DNA of 14,704 nucleotides from CAUZWH01 sp965224275 (lineage in GTDB: Bacteria; Pseudomonadota; Alphaproteobacteria; SHVV01), in the NCBI GenBank assembly GCA_965224275.1, contig CBDCYR010000004.1, positions 1-14,704 of the forward strand. Reading direction: 5' to 3'. The notes under the pieces are model-generated. The model was not told where the DNA came from. It did no database searches and saw only the letters and a program-made list of their open reading frames with translations. Positions 1 through 7,651 of the stretch are shown here, in pieces; the first letter of the stretch is position 1, and the number at the start of each line of letters is the position of its first letter. Made by a program: the position numbers and the translations under genes.

Positions 1-195
1 ACCGCCTTCGTCCATGGCCAGAGCTGGGACCGCCTCGTCGAGACCCTCGGTAAACTCATCAAGCGAGAGGTTGCTGTCGGCTTCTGCGTCGGCCGAAATG
101 GCGACTTCCTGGTCGCTCGATTCGCTCGATTCGCTCGGAGGGGTCGCCTGTTCGGCGTCTTCAGCGGCGTCGAGCGCTTCCTTTTCGTCAGACAT
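1..195 (-). CDS. fliN: Probable flagellar motor switch protein FliN, N-terminal fragment
   Basis: The reading frame starts at 195 and runs off the left edge, so only 65 codons are visible. The start at 195 (or the adjacent ATG at 198) is supported by AGGAG ending 6 nt before the 195 codon. The visible protein begins MSDEKEALDAAEDAEQ and is rich in Asp, Glu and Ser, as expected of the variable acidic leader of alphaproteobacterial FliN. The conserved SpoA/C-ring domain would lie outside the window, so no diagnostic motif can be seen. Identity rests on position: it starts 38 bp after fliH, as in fliF-fliG-fliH-fliN operons. FliN would form the C-ring with FliM and bind FliH at the export gate. 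Another small flagellar or regulatory protein is possible. Confidence 0.5.
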   Translation of the reverse strand, partial: MSDEKEALDAAEDAEQATPPSESSESSDQEVAISADAEADSNLSLDEFTEGLDEAVPALAMDEGG

Positions 196-233
196 CATTC
201 GCTCCTATCGGGGATATCGGCGCCAGGCCGTCC

Positions 234-1199
234 CTATTGCTCATTCTGAGGTATTCCGGTTGCATCGCTGGTAGCGCCGTTTTCAAGTTGTCCGTCAGCC
301 TGGTCGACCGGGCCATCGAGTGGCGACGGGCCGGCGTCGATTTGGTCCGGGACCGGCGAATCGGATGCCGGTACGGCCGCTTCACCGACGTTAGCGACCT
401 CGGATTCGGCGGTTGGGTCAGCTGCCGGATTTTCTTGTTCCAAGGGCACCTCGATCGAATTATCGCGTGGTTCTGTGTCGCCAAAGTCGGCCGCATCCGC
501 TGCCCGCTCAATCGCTTCGGCAGGATTGCGCAGGGGGTCAATCGCGGTTTGGTGGCTTTGCAGAAAGCGTTGAACCGCATCGTCGACGAGCTGCTCCACT
601 TCTGTGCCTTTGCGTTCGGCGCCGCCTTCCTCCCACTGGACGCGACAGTCCGATAACTCCATTGACGCATCGCCAACAATGATGATTTCACCGTCGAAGC
701 CATTGCCAGGAGTCAGGTTAGCCACGTGTTCGGTAATGTGAGTGGCGAGCTGTTCAGGCACCGAGATTCTAACCTTGGGCGCTTCGGTTCGCGCGGCAAG
801 TTCACGCAAGCAAATTGCCACCATCTGCTCGACGTCCGCCTGCGGGACCCGTTCGATAATACTGCGGGCGAGTTTGCGTGCGATCAGATAGGCCAATTCG
901 ACCGCCTCTAGGCGCGCCTCCTCTCGCGTCACGGTTCCGGTCTGTTGGATCACAGCCAGCCGCTCGGGGATGATCTCAAGCAGCTTGGCTGCATGATGCG
1001 CGGTCTCGCTCTGGGCCTGCGCCAAGCCGGCGGCGTGACCTTCACCTCGGGCCTGCTCTACCGCAGCGGCCAGGTCGTCATCCGTGTAGAGCAACGGATC
1101 GATCTCTTCGACTTCTTCGGCATCCTCGTTGCGTTCTTCTTCCGGGAGCTCGTGCTCGAACTCCTGGTCGAAGAGATACTTTTCCGGAGGTGTGGCCAT
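234..1199 (-). CDS. fliH: Flagellar assembly protein FliH (FlbE-like)
   Basis: A 321-residue soluble protein. FliH is the stator-like regulator of the FliI ATPase and links the export apparatus to FliN in the C-ring. The N-terminus has a short conserved-looking start (MATPPEKYLFDQEF) and then a run of Glu/Asp. Residues about 45-115 are Ala/Gln/Glu-rich helix, the expected coiled coil. The C-terminal FliH domain includes the typical segment near residues 170-195 with DCRVQWEEGGAER. After about residue 225 there is an unusually long Pro/Ala/Asp/Glu-rich tail that looks disordered. It lies downstream of fliF on the same strand and upstream of the probable fliN, but fliG is missing from its usual place just before it. 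The family call is based on synteny and the C-terminal motif. Confidence 0.8.
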   Translation of the reverse strand: MATPPEKYLFDQEFEHELPEEERNEDAEEVEEIDPLLYTDDDLAAAVEQARGEGHAAGLAQAQSETAHHAAKLLEIIPERLAVIQQTGTVTREEARLEAVELAYLIARKLARSIIERVPQADVEQMVAICLRELAARTEAPKVRISVPEQLATHITEHVANLTPGNGFDGEIIIVGDASMELSDCRVQWEEGGAERKGTEVEQLVDDAVQRFLQSHQTAIDPLRNPAEAIERAADAADFGDTEPRDNSIEVPLEQENPAADPTAESEVANVGEAAVPASDSPVPDQIDAGPSPLDGPVDQADGQLENGATSDATGIPQNEQ

Positions 1200-1280
1200 G
1201 ATATCGGCTAACTCCGCTCAGCCCCGACAAGTCTAATTGAGACCTTCGGTGCGACTCTCAATAAGATTCTCGACGACAAT

Positions 1281-1328
1281 GACAACGTCGGTGACAACGT
1301 CGCTGACAACGTCGCTGACAACGTCGGT
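1281..1328. repeat. Four 12-bp direct repeats between fliF and fliH
   Basis: Four head-to-tail copies of GACAACGTCG(G/C)T lie at 1281-1292, 1293-1304, 1305-1316 and 1317-1328, with a degenerate partial copy (GACGACAAT) just before. They occupy the 177-bp gap where fliG is normally found. No FliG-like peptide can be read in this gap. The repeat could be a scar of slippage or deletion. Confidence 0.85.
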
Positions 1329-1376
1329 CGCATTCTATCCTGTTCCCGTATCAGGCGGGTGGGTTCGTGGCGACCG

Positions 1377-3003
1377 TTAGACATCTTGGTAAAGCCAGCT
1401 ACGAATGATCGAGAGCGCTTCATCGGGATGTTTGTCAACGATTTCGCCAATTTTCTTTACCGTCGACGCCTTCACCTGGCCTTCGACCTGGGCCATGTCG
1501 ATCAACATATCCTCTTCGGATTGTTCATCGTCATCCGGACCCTCGAGAGCGGCCATATCGCCCATTTCAAGCTCGCCCATGCCCTCAGCAAGGGCGGCTT
1601 CTGATGGCGCGACTGCCAGGGCGCGGCTCACGATCGGGCGTACCACCAGCAAGATCACCAGCATTGACACGACGATAAAGACCATGAATTCGGCGACTTT
1701 GAAATAGTCGGCCTTGCCGAGGCCAAGAAACGCCGGCTCCGAGTCGCCGAAGTCTTCAACTTCGATAACAGCAAACTGCATGTTCACCACGTCGACCGAA
1801 TCACCGCGTGATTGATCGAACCCGACGGTGGAACGCACCAACGCTGCGAGCTGCTCGAGCTCTTCGGCGCCACGCGGATTATAGGTTCTGGCGCCGTCGG
1901 TGCCGGTTGTATACGTGCCATCAACCAGCACCGCGACCGAGAGGCGGCGAACCAAGCCGGTCTCATGAACTTGCGTTCGATCGGTGCGAGAGATTTCAAA
2001 GTTAACCGTTTCCTCAGTCCGAGCATTCTCCGCGACGCTTTGATTCGACGCGTCCTGACCGGCCTGGGCCTCAGGCAAATTTGTGCCGATGGAAACCGGC
2101 GCCTGACCCTCGGAATCGATCGTCGAGGACGATTCTTCGATGGTTTGGGTCGATCGCACGACCTGCCCATCGGGGTCATAAGTCTCATCTTTGGTCGTGA
2201 CACGGTCAAAATCTATATCTGCCGATATCGACGCCCGGGCTTTGCCAATACCAACCGTTCTTTCGAGTAGCGTCTCTACCGATTGGCGAAGCCGCGACTC
2301 GTAGGCGGATTGGAAGTCCGCCAGCGATGCGTTGACGCCGCTCGCATCTTCTTCGCCGGTTCCGCGAGCGAGTAGGTTTCCTTTGTCATCGACGATCGAG
2401 ATACGCGTCGGCGATAACTTGGGCACCGCCGCGGCGACCAAATGTTGGATCGAGGCGACTTGGTTTTTATCGAGCTGGCTGGCACCGATCGTAGGGAATG
2501 ATTGATGCGCTGGGGTCTTGGGTTTCCCTGGAAAACAATTCTCGACGCGGCAACACCAAATGGACCCGTGCCGCCGCGACTTTGTCAATAGATCGAATCG
2601 TACGGGCCAGCTCGCCCTCGAGTGCGCGAACAAAATTGATGTTCTGGACGAAATTGGTGGTTCCCAAGGCATCGCTGCGATCAAAGATCTCGAAGCCAAT
2701 GGAGCCACCCTGCGGCAGACCTTCCTGGGCGAGTGACATCCGCAATCGCTGAACCTGATTACGCGGCACCATGATCTGAGCCCCACTGCCTCGAATCTGG
2801 TAGGGAATATTCGATGCTTCAAGCTCTGAAACGATGCGGCCAGAATCAGTGAGTTCCAGGTCGGCGTAGAGCAAGGCCATCTGTGGTGCCGTCAATCGCG
2901 ACGTAAGAAAGACGAAAAACACGACCACGCCGATTGCAATCGACCCGATGAGCACCAGGCGCCCAGCGCCGATGGCTTCAATTAGCTGACTGAAAAAGTT
3001 CAC
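1377..3003 (-). pseudogene. fliF: Flagellar MS-ring protein FliF, interrupted by a single frameshift
   Basis: FliF forms the membrane MS ring on which the rotor, export gate and rod are built. The reading starts at GTG 3003 (MNFFSQLIEAIGAG). A transmembrane helix lies at about residues 15-36, then the ring-building motifs, including QLRMSLAQEGLPQGGS-like sequence. The frame breaks near 2493: the first part ends in PSASII-P and hits TAA at 2467, while the second frame resumes as TIGASQLDKNQVASIQHL. Dropping one base (the complement of 2493), or adding two, restores a protein of about 541 residues, the usual FliF length. The second part holds a C-terminal transmembrane helix (about 439-457) and an intact FliG-binding tail ending ALSIIRSWLYQDV. 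All other sequence looks well conserved, so the lesion is recent or is a sequencing error. Confidence 0.88.
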
Positions 3004-3144
3004 GGCAACACCCCGTTCCGTGTTCGCGCAACGCTAGTGCGGTACGCTCACCCGAGACTCATACATGCGAGGTGGTGAACAGAAAGTTAAGCCCAGGCAA
3101 ATTTTGCCTAGCTCGGGCAGAACTCCTCTGGAGTTCTGCCCACC

Positions 3145-3312
3145 CGGCAGGCGAAACGCATTTGCGTTTCTGCCGAGAGGGAACGGACCAGATTGCCACC
3201 CGGCAGGCGAAACGCATTTGCGTTTCTGCCGAGAGGGAACGGACCAGTTTGCCCACCGGCAGGTGAAACGCATTTGCGTTTCTGCCGAGAGGGAGCGGAC
3301 CAGTTTGGTCAC
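3145..3312. repeat. Three tandem copies of a 56-bp palindromic repeat
   Basis: Copies start at 3145, 3201 and 3257, each opening CGGCAGG(C/T)GAAACGCA. Each contains the hairpin GAAACGCA-TT-TGCGTTTC, extended by CGGCA/TGCCG with a small bulge, then the spacer GAGAGGGA(A/G)CGGACCAG. Copies differ at only a few bases. The array sits upstream of fliF and looks like a REP or palindromic interspersed element. It is not a CRISPR: there are no unique spacers. Confidence 0.9.
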
Positions 3313-3346
3313 CCCCCATGGAGTGCCCGTTCCGCGCGTTATGGAC

Positions 3347-3363
3347 GCCGGCTTTATGCCGGC
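3347..3363 (-). terminator. Hairpin just after sciP, possible terminator
   Basis: GCCGGC-ATAAA-GCCGGC on the minus strand begins 8 bp after the sciP stop codon. The stem is 6 bp and all G/C, but no U-tract follows, so it may be a Rho-dependent or mRNA-stabilising 3' hairpin rather than a classical intrinsic terminator. Confidence 0.4.
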
Positions 3364-3370
3364 CTAGCAG

Positions 3371-3703
3371 TCAGATACTGAAGTCGCGGTATTCCTGCAC
3401 CCGCGTGGCACGCAAGCCGCGAACACCGTGCTTTTCGATCGCACGCTGCCAGGACAAAAATTCTTCTATTGAGAGATTGTAAGAGTCGCAGGCTTCATCA
3501 AGGCTCAATAGCCCGCCGCGAACGGCTGCAACGACTTCCGCCTTGCGCCGGATGACCCAACGCTTGGTGTTACGCGGCGGAAGATCACCGCGCGTGAGGT
3601 GTTTGCCGTCGGGTCCGATAACCGACGGGGTTACCGTTAACACGGGGCGGCGTTCAATCGTTGTTGTCTGCGACTGCGGCATGGGGCTTTGTTCGTAATC
3701 CAT
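3371..3703 (-). CDS. sciP: CtrA inhibitor SciP (DUF1153 protein)
   Basis: A 110-residue protein with the highly conserved SciP core: VIGPDGKHLTRGDLPP, then NTKRWVIRRKAEVVAAVRGG, LLSLDEAC and EEFLSWQRAIEKHG. In Caulobacter SciP binds DNA and CtrA and blocks CtrA-driven transcription of late genes, including flagellar genes, in G1. The core is a helix-turn-helix of about 75 residues; the first 28 residues here are a variable extension. The start at ATG 3703 has no clear ribosome-binding site, and ATG 3682 is an alternative. A near-consensus CtrA box sits 5 bp upstream of 3703, which would favour the internal start if that box is a promoter element. Its place next to the hook genes matches, as I recall, the Caulobacter arrangement. 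The gene looks intact. Confidence 0.93.
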   Translation of the reverse strand: MDYEQSPMPQSQTTTIERRPVLTVTPSVIGPDGKHLTRGDLPPRNTKRWVIRRKAEVVAAVRGGLLSLDEACDSYNLSIEEFLSWQRAIEKHGVRGLRATRVQEYRDFSI

Positions 3704-3708
3704 GAGAC

Positions 3709-3723
3709 TTAATATTTGATTGA
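3709..3723 (-). promoter_or_regulatory. Near-consensus CtrA box upstream of sciP
   Basis: On the plus strand it reads TTAATATTTGATTGA, i.e. TTAA-N7-TTGA, with seven of the eight defined bases of TTAA-N7-TTAA. It lies right before the annotated sciP start. A single AT-rich match of this quality can occur by chance. Confidence 0.35.
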
Positions 3724-3740
3724 AGTGCTTACCGGAGAAA

Positions 3741-3773
3741 TAGAAGACCCGCCGGCGGGCGACGGGTCTTCTA
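3741..3773 (-). terminator. Hairpin after flgE
   Basis: An 11-bp perfect stem (TAGAAGACCCG against CGGGTCTTCTA) with an 11-nt loop, beginning about 6 bp after the flgE stop codon. On the minus strand it is followed by ATTTCTCC, a poor U-tract, so it is a moderate terminator or a 3' stabilising hairpin. It separates the hook operon from sciP. Confidence 0.6.
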
Positions 3774-3778
3774 GCTAC

Positions 3779-5137
3779 CTAACGTTTGATCCGTACCAGT
3801 TCCTGGAGCATCTCGTCGGCCGTCGTGATGATCCGAGCGTCGGAGTTAAACGCGGTTTGCACGATGATCAGATCGGTGAATTCCGTTGCCAGATCGACGG
3901 TCGATGCTTCGAGAGATGAAGATGCGACCGATCCGGCGCCGCCCTGCGTCGCGAACTGGAGGTTGACGTTGCTCGATTTATCGGTTGCCAGGTAGGTGTT
4001 GCCGGTTTGCTCCTGCAAGCCATTGGGGTTGGCAAACGTGGCCAGCGGAATCTGGTAAATGTTGCGCGACTGACCATTGTCGAAGTTGGCGACAACAATG
4101 CCTTCGGCATCGACCGTGATGCTGGCGAGTTCCCCGAACACGGCGCCATTGACGTCGGCCGATGTCAGGATCGAGGCACTATCGAACTGGGTAATGCCAT
4201 CGATATCTTCGTCTGTACCAAGGTCGATAGTGATCACACTGGGCGTGAGGCCGAGCGCGGCCGCGTAGGTGATCGTGGTCGTCGTGGTACCGTCGAACGA
4301 AGCGTTGGTGCCGGTCAACTCGAAGCTGCCATCGGTATCGAACTGCAGCAAGCCGGCTGCGACCTGTCCGGCGACCGGGTGCGCCGTTGGGTCGACGTCA
4401 CTCGACGGCTCAACATAGACCTCGACGTTCCATTGGTTGGCCGTGGCGGTCTTCAGAAATCCAAACGTGACGGTCCGCGATCCACCCTTCGAATCAAAGA
4501 TCTGGACGCTGCGGACAAAGTCGGGTGTAAAGCCACCGCCGGCCATGCTGGTCGCGGTGACCCCCGGGGCGTAGGTGCCGATCGCGGCGTTGATGGTCTG
4601 CGACGATTGCAGATTGGCGCGAATACCAACCGCCGTCGTGGGCTCGGCGGACCCGGTGAGCCCGCGAACGTTGACGGTGGTGGTGGCCGTCAGATCGCTC
4701 AAATTGGTCGGCGCGATACCCGTGGACGACAGTCTAAATCCCTGCAGGTAGAGACCGGCGCTGTTGAGCAGGTTGCCGTCTTTGTCGGTGGTAAAGGATC
4801 CGGCCCGGGTGAAGGAATATTGGCCGTTGGTCGCCGTCGCATTGGAGATTTCATTGACCACGAAAAAGCCGTTGCCCTGAATCGCCAGATCGGTTGACGA
4901 CGTGGAGGATTGAAGCAGGCCCTGTTCATCGACCAGTGGGCGTGGCAGCGATTGGACGCCACCCGGCGTGTAGGTCGTCGCCGTGGTTGGGCGTGTCACC
5001 AGCGTTGAAAACTGGGCGTCGGTTCGTTTGTAGCCAACCGTATTCACGTTGCTGATGTTGTCACTGATGATACCCAACGCTTGCGCATTGGAATTCAGCC
5101 CCGTAACACCCGAAAAAAGAGATCCGAACAGACTCAT
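3779..5137 (-). CDS. flgE: Flagellar hook protein FlgE
   Basis: A 452-residue axial protein that polymerises into the hook. The N-terminal D0 motif is complete: SLFSGVTGLNSNAQALGIIS followed by DNISNVNTVGYKRT. The C-terminal D0 half is complete too: SSLEASTVDLATEFTDLI, then QTAFNSDARIITTADEML, ending LVRIKR. The middle (residues about 100-350) is Thr/Ala/Gly-rich surface domain, including a DSKGG segment typical of hook proteins. There is no signal peptide, as expected for a type III export substrate. The start is supported by AGAGGAAAA upstream. It lies 87 bp after flgD and is closed by a hairpin at 3741-3773. No damage is visible, unlike flgK and fliF. Confidence 0.96.
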   Translation of the reverse strand: MSLFGSLFSGVTGLNSNAQALGIISDNISNVNTVGYKRTDAQFSTLVTRPTTATTYTPGGVQSLPRPLVDEQGLLQSSTSSTDLAIQGNGFFVVNEISNATATNGQYSFTRAGSFTTDKDGNLLNSAGLYLQGFRLSSTGIAPTNLSDLTATTTVNVRGLTGSAEPTTAVGIRANLQSSQTINAAIGTYAPGVTATSMAGGGFTPDFVRSVQIFDSKGGSRTVTFGFLKTATANQWNVEVYVEPSSDVDPTAHPVAGQVAAGLLQFDTDGSFELTGTNASFDGTTTTTITYAAALGLTPSVITIDLGTDEDIDGITQFDSASILTSADVNGAVFGELASITVDAEGIVVANFDNGQSRNIYQIPLATFANPNGLQEQTGNTYLATDKSSNVNLQFATQGGAGSVASSSLEASTVDLATEFTDLIIVQTAFNSDARIITTADEMLQELVRIKR

Positions 5138-5224
5138 TGTGTTTTCCTCTCAACTGATCCCGCTAAGGGATCTGGACCTGGCCTCGTTGATGACCGCCCG
5201 CTGGCATTCTGCGATGCGGGGCGG

Positions 5225-5908
5225 TTAGATGGATTCCTCGTCGTCGTCGGGGAGGGTCACCCTGGTGACCGATTCGAAGGGCACGTTGATCCCTCCCACG
5301 TCGAATACGATTTGATCGCCAAAGGTTTCGACACCGTTGACCACGCCGATTAAGGCGGTGCTGGTACCGACCTCGTTACCTTGGGAATCGATAGCGCTAA
5401 CAGAAATCGTGTAGACCCCATCGGGCTTTGGAACGCCCGCATTGTCCTTGCCATCCCATTCGAAGTCGTGAGTCCCGGACGCGAGTTCGCCGTTGGTCGT
5501 GTAGACCGCGGCGCCCGATTCATCGAGAACCTTAAGCGTCGTCAATTCCGCATCGGAAAGCATCGTGTACGACCACTTTGCTGAGCCGTCTTTAAGAATA
5601 CTGGCGTTGCCGGGTGCTTCGATTTCCTTGCCGATGTAAGTAACGACGGCAGCTGATTCGCTGGCATTAAATGAGGTAATCAGTTTTTCAAGATTGAGGT
5701 TTGTCGCGATCGACTGCTCGACGCCGGTAAGTTTGACCAACGAGTCCGTGAACTCGTTCGGGTTCATCGGTTCAAGCGGATCCTGATACTTCAGCTGGGT
5801 GGTGAGCAAAGTGAGAAAATTGTCGAACGTACCGGCGAGGCCAATGCCCGCGGACGTCGCCTTGGAGGCGGCAGCGTTCTGGCCGGTAATTGCACCGATA
5901 TCTGACAT
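5225..5908 (-). CDS. flgD: Flagellar hook capping protein FlgD
   Basis: A 227-residue scaffold that caps the growing hook and is discarded when the hook is complete. The conserved N-terminal block is clear: FDNFLTLLTTQLKYQDPLEP, then MNPNEFTDSLVKLTGVEQ, near residues 28-66. The middle has the FlgD Ig-like and Tudor-like region with HDFEWDGKDNAGVPKPDGVY near residues 147-166. The C-terminus is acidic (DDDEESI). The start at 5908 has only a weak ribosome-binding site (AACGAGC), and it sits in a triplicated 19-bp sequence that also encodes the last codons of fliK, so translation may be coupled to fliK. It lies between fliK and flgE on one strand. Confidence 0.96.
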   Translation of the reverse strand: MSDIGAITGQNAAASKATSAGIGLAGTFDNFLTLLTTQLKYQDPLEPMNPNEFTDSLVKLTGVEQSIATNLNLEKLITSFNASESAAVVTYIGKEIEAPGNASILKDGSAKWSYTMLSDAELTTLKVLDESGAAVYTTNGELASGTHDFEWDGKDNAGVPKPDGVYTISVSAIDSQGNEVGTSTALIGVVNGVETFGDQIVFDVGGINVPFESVTRVTLPDDDEESI

Positions 5909-5910
5909 GC

Positions 5911-5967
5911 TCGTTAAACCCTAATGTCCTCGTTAGACCTTAATGTCCTCGTTAGACCTTAATGTCC
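5911..5967. repeat. Three tandem 19-bp repeats at the fliK-flgD junction
   Basis: TCGTTAGACCTTAATGTCC occurs exactly at 5930-5948 and 5949-5967, and with two changes at 5911-5929. On the minus strand the unit carries the fliK stop context (GACATTAAGGTCTAACGA). Thus the fliK 3' end was duplicated into the flgD leader. Confidence 0.92.
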
Positions 5968-7595
5968 AAAACGCGATCCGATACGAACTGGCGCGTCGTG
6001 CTTTCCTCGTCTTCCGCACCACTCAATCCATCATGATTGCCGTCGTGCCGATTAGCCGCATTCGTCTGATTAGGCGTATCGCCGGCTTCTCTCTCGCCGA
6101 ACAGATTGAAATTCAAACTGTCCGAGTCGGTATCCAACCCGGCGTCCTGCAGCGCGCGCTCGAGCACGCGTGTGTCGCGCTGCAGCATTTCCAGGGTCTC
6201 TGGTTTCTCGGCCGTTACCATCGCGAGAACCCGACCGTCCTTGCCGATTTCGAGATCGACATCGACGCGACCGAGTTCAGCCGGGTGGAGGCGGACGCTG
6301 ATACGGGTTTCGCCGCTGGCGACCGCATGCTGAATTTGAACCGCAACCTGGTCGGCCGGCGCGGGATGCGCAGACGGGCGGTGGAGCGCGGCGGTTTGCG
6401 TAACTGCGGCAGCGCTGCCGGGTTGAGAGACGCTGGCAACGCCGGTTACCGGCGGGATAACATCGGTAGTGGCGGCACCTGAGTTGGCCGCCATCCCCTC
6501 GCTACCGCTGCGTGCAAGTTGAGCCGCGATCATGGTTTGCGCCATGCTTGCGGGCTCAGGAGCCGCCTGCGTCGCGGTGGGAGCTACCCGCGTTGCAATA
6601 TCGGCCGCCGGTTTGGCCTGGCCGGCGGGTTGTCCATTGTTAGAACTCGCGGAGCCGGGCGTGTTGTTGGTGTCTGTCGACGCGACCTGCCCGACCGTTG
6701 GGCGCCCAAAGGGCTGCACGATGGACTGGATAATCGGTTCGCCGTCATCGATGGGGAGTGACATCGGCGTCGCCAAATTCTTCCCAAGATTGCCAGATCC
6801 ATTACCGCCGGCGGACGTATCGGTACCAAGTCCGCTATCCCCCGGCTGCGGAATCGGCTGCACCGGAGAGGTTGGGAGTTGGGATGAGATCGAAGATGGT
6901 GGGGTCGTGGCGGCCGTGGGAATCGGCGAGGTTGCGGCACCTTGAGCAACCGGCGGAGCAACCGCGGGAGCGTTCGTTGATGCCGCCGCAAGCGCGACGA
7001 CCGCGGGCTCGACGGCCACCGGTGTGACTTGTTGAACAATACTGGCCGCGTGCGTGACACCCGCGCTGACGATTGGCAGACCAACCGCACTGCCCGCCTT
7101 AGCGATTAGCGCTGCGGAATTTTGTGGTGTCTCGTCGCCACCCTTAGCCGGCGATGTCGTGGTGCCGTTATCGACGTCGCTCGGGTTGCTCGCCGCAACA
7201 GGCTCAGCAGCTTGGTTATCAGCGCCGGCGTTTTGTTGGCCGTCGCCGTTTATCGGGCTGTTATCGGTTGCATCGCCGCGGGCGTCAGTTTGCAAACCGT
7301 CGTTCCTCTCATCGGCGCGAGGCTCGTTGTTACTGCTCGCCGATGAATAATCTGGAAACGTGTAGCTTTCGTCGGGATCCTCGTACGGCGTCGCGGTGTC
7401 TTCGTAAGAATCCCGGTTTGAGTCTTGGAAGTGTTGGTCTTGGTCGGTGGCGTCGCGTGCTGCGTTCTCGGCGTCAAGCCGCGCCAGTTCACGCTCAAAC
7501 GCGTCAGCAAAGAAATCGTCCCCGGTTCCATCGGTCAACGTAGAACTCGATGGTGCGAGGGCCTGGGCTAGTAGATTGATGTCAAATGATTGCAT
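5952..7595 (-). CDS. fliK: Flagellar hook-length control protein FliK
   Basis: Starting at ATG 7595 (MQSFDINLLAQALAPSS) the protein has 547 residues. FliK is secreted as a molecular ruler and switches export from hook to filament subunits. The first half is low-complexity, rich in Asp/Glu/Asn and then Ala/Pro/Ser/Thr, as usual for the ruler region. The C-terminal switch domain (Flg_hook) is clear: ETRISVRLHPAELGRVDVDL, then LAMVTAEKPETLEMLQRD and LERALQDAGLD. An earlier in-frame ATG at 7652 was rejected because it lies inside a sigma-54 type promoter (7637-7651), whose transcript would begin near 7625. The gene ends inside a 19-bp tandem repeat before flgD. It appears intact. Confidence 0.92.
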   Translation of the reverse strand: MQSFDINLLAQALAPSSSTLTDGTGDDFFADAFERELARLDAENAARDATDQDQHFQDSNRDSYEDTATPYEDPDESYTFPDYSSASSNNEPRADERNDGLQTDARGDATDNSPINGDGQQNAGADNQAAEPVAASNPSDVDNGTTTSPAKGGDETPQNSAALIAKAGSAVGLPIVSAGVTHAASIVQQVTPVAVEPAVVALAAASTNAPAVAPPVAQGAATSPIPTAATTPPSSISSQLPTSPVQPIPQPGDSGLGTDTSAGGNGSGNLGKNLATPMSLPIDDGEPIIQSIVQPFGRPTVGQVASTDTNNTPGSASSNNGQPAGQAKPAADIATRVAPTATQAAPEPASMAQTMIAAQLARSGSEGMAANSGAATTDVIPPVTGVASVSQPGSAAAVTQTAALHRPSAHPAPADQVAVQIQHAVASGETRISVRLHPAELGRVDVDLEIGKDGRVLAMVTAEKPETLEMLQRDTRVLERALQDAGLDTDSDSLNFNLFGEREAGDTPNQTNAANRHDGNHDGLSGAEDEESTTRQFVSDRVLDIKV

Positions 7596-7636
7596 GTTTC
7601 GAACGTACGTATGAGATCTCTGCTCCGCCTCATGAA

Positions 7637-7651
7637 GCAAAGCCCGGGCCA
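7637..7651 (-). promoter_or_regulatory. Sigma-54 (-24/-12) promoter for fliK-flgD-flgE
   Basis: On the minus strand it reads TGGCCCGGGCTTTGC, against the consensus TGGCAC-N5-TTGC. There is one mismatch, and the GG-N10-GC spacing is exact. The predicted transcript start (about 7625) leaves a leader of about 30 nt before the fliK ATG at 7595. Hook genes in alphaproteobacteria are commonly RpoN/FlbD-dependent. Confidence 0.75.

Larger units (their letters stand above)
3004..3370. other. Hairpin-rich intergenic region between fliF and sciP
   Basis: There is no credible gene here. The open frames across it arise from a repeated palindrome. Besides the 56-bp repeats, it holds a 7-bp stem AGGCAAA/TTTGCCT at 3095-3109 and a 12-bp perfect hairpin at 3115-3141 with loop TCT (GGGCAGAACTCC against its complement). 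The fliF promoter must lie at its fliF-proximal end. A weak -24/-12-like match (GCAC and TTGC at correct spacing, but the first G of the -24 element missing) lies at 3028-3042 on the minus strand. Confidence 0.75.

Noticed and set aside
237..1211. Long plus-strand frames opposite fliH
   Set aside because: They are antisense shadows of fliH with no family similarity or start signals.
1208..1450. Remnant of fliG after fliF
   Set aside because: The peptide in this gap is dominated by the 12-bp repeat (LSATLSATLS) and overlaps fliF; no FliG motif was seen in any frame.
2488..2500. Programmed +1 frameshift in fliF
   Set aside because: FliF is not known to use recoding, there is no stop codon in the shift site and no clear stimulatory structure; mutation or sequencing error is simpler.
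3028..3042. Sigma-54 promoter for fliF
   Set aside because: The spacing and TTGC fit, but the -24 GG is CG; fliF is usually an early class gene, so the match is too weak to call.
3145..3312. Possible CRISPR array
   Set aside because: The units are contiguous 56-bp tandem copies with no variable spacers, and no cas gene is nearby.
3034..3381. Overlapping open frames on both strands with repeated peptide motifs (e.g. NAFAFLPRGNGP)
   Set aside because: They are open in several frames only because the 56-bp palindromic repeat lacks stops; there is no ribosome-binding site or family similarity.
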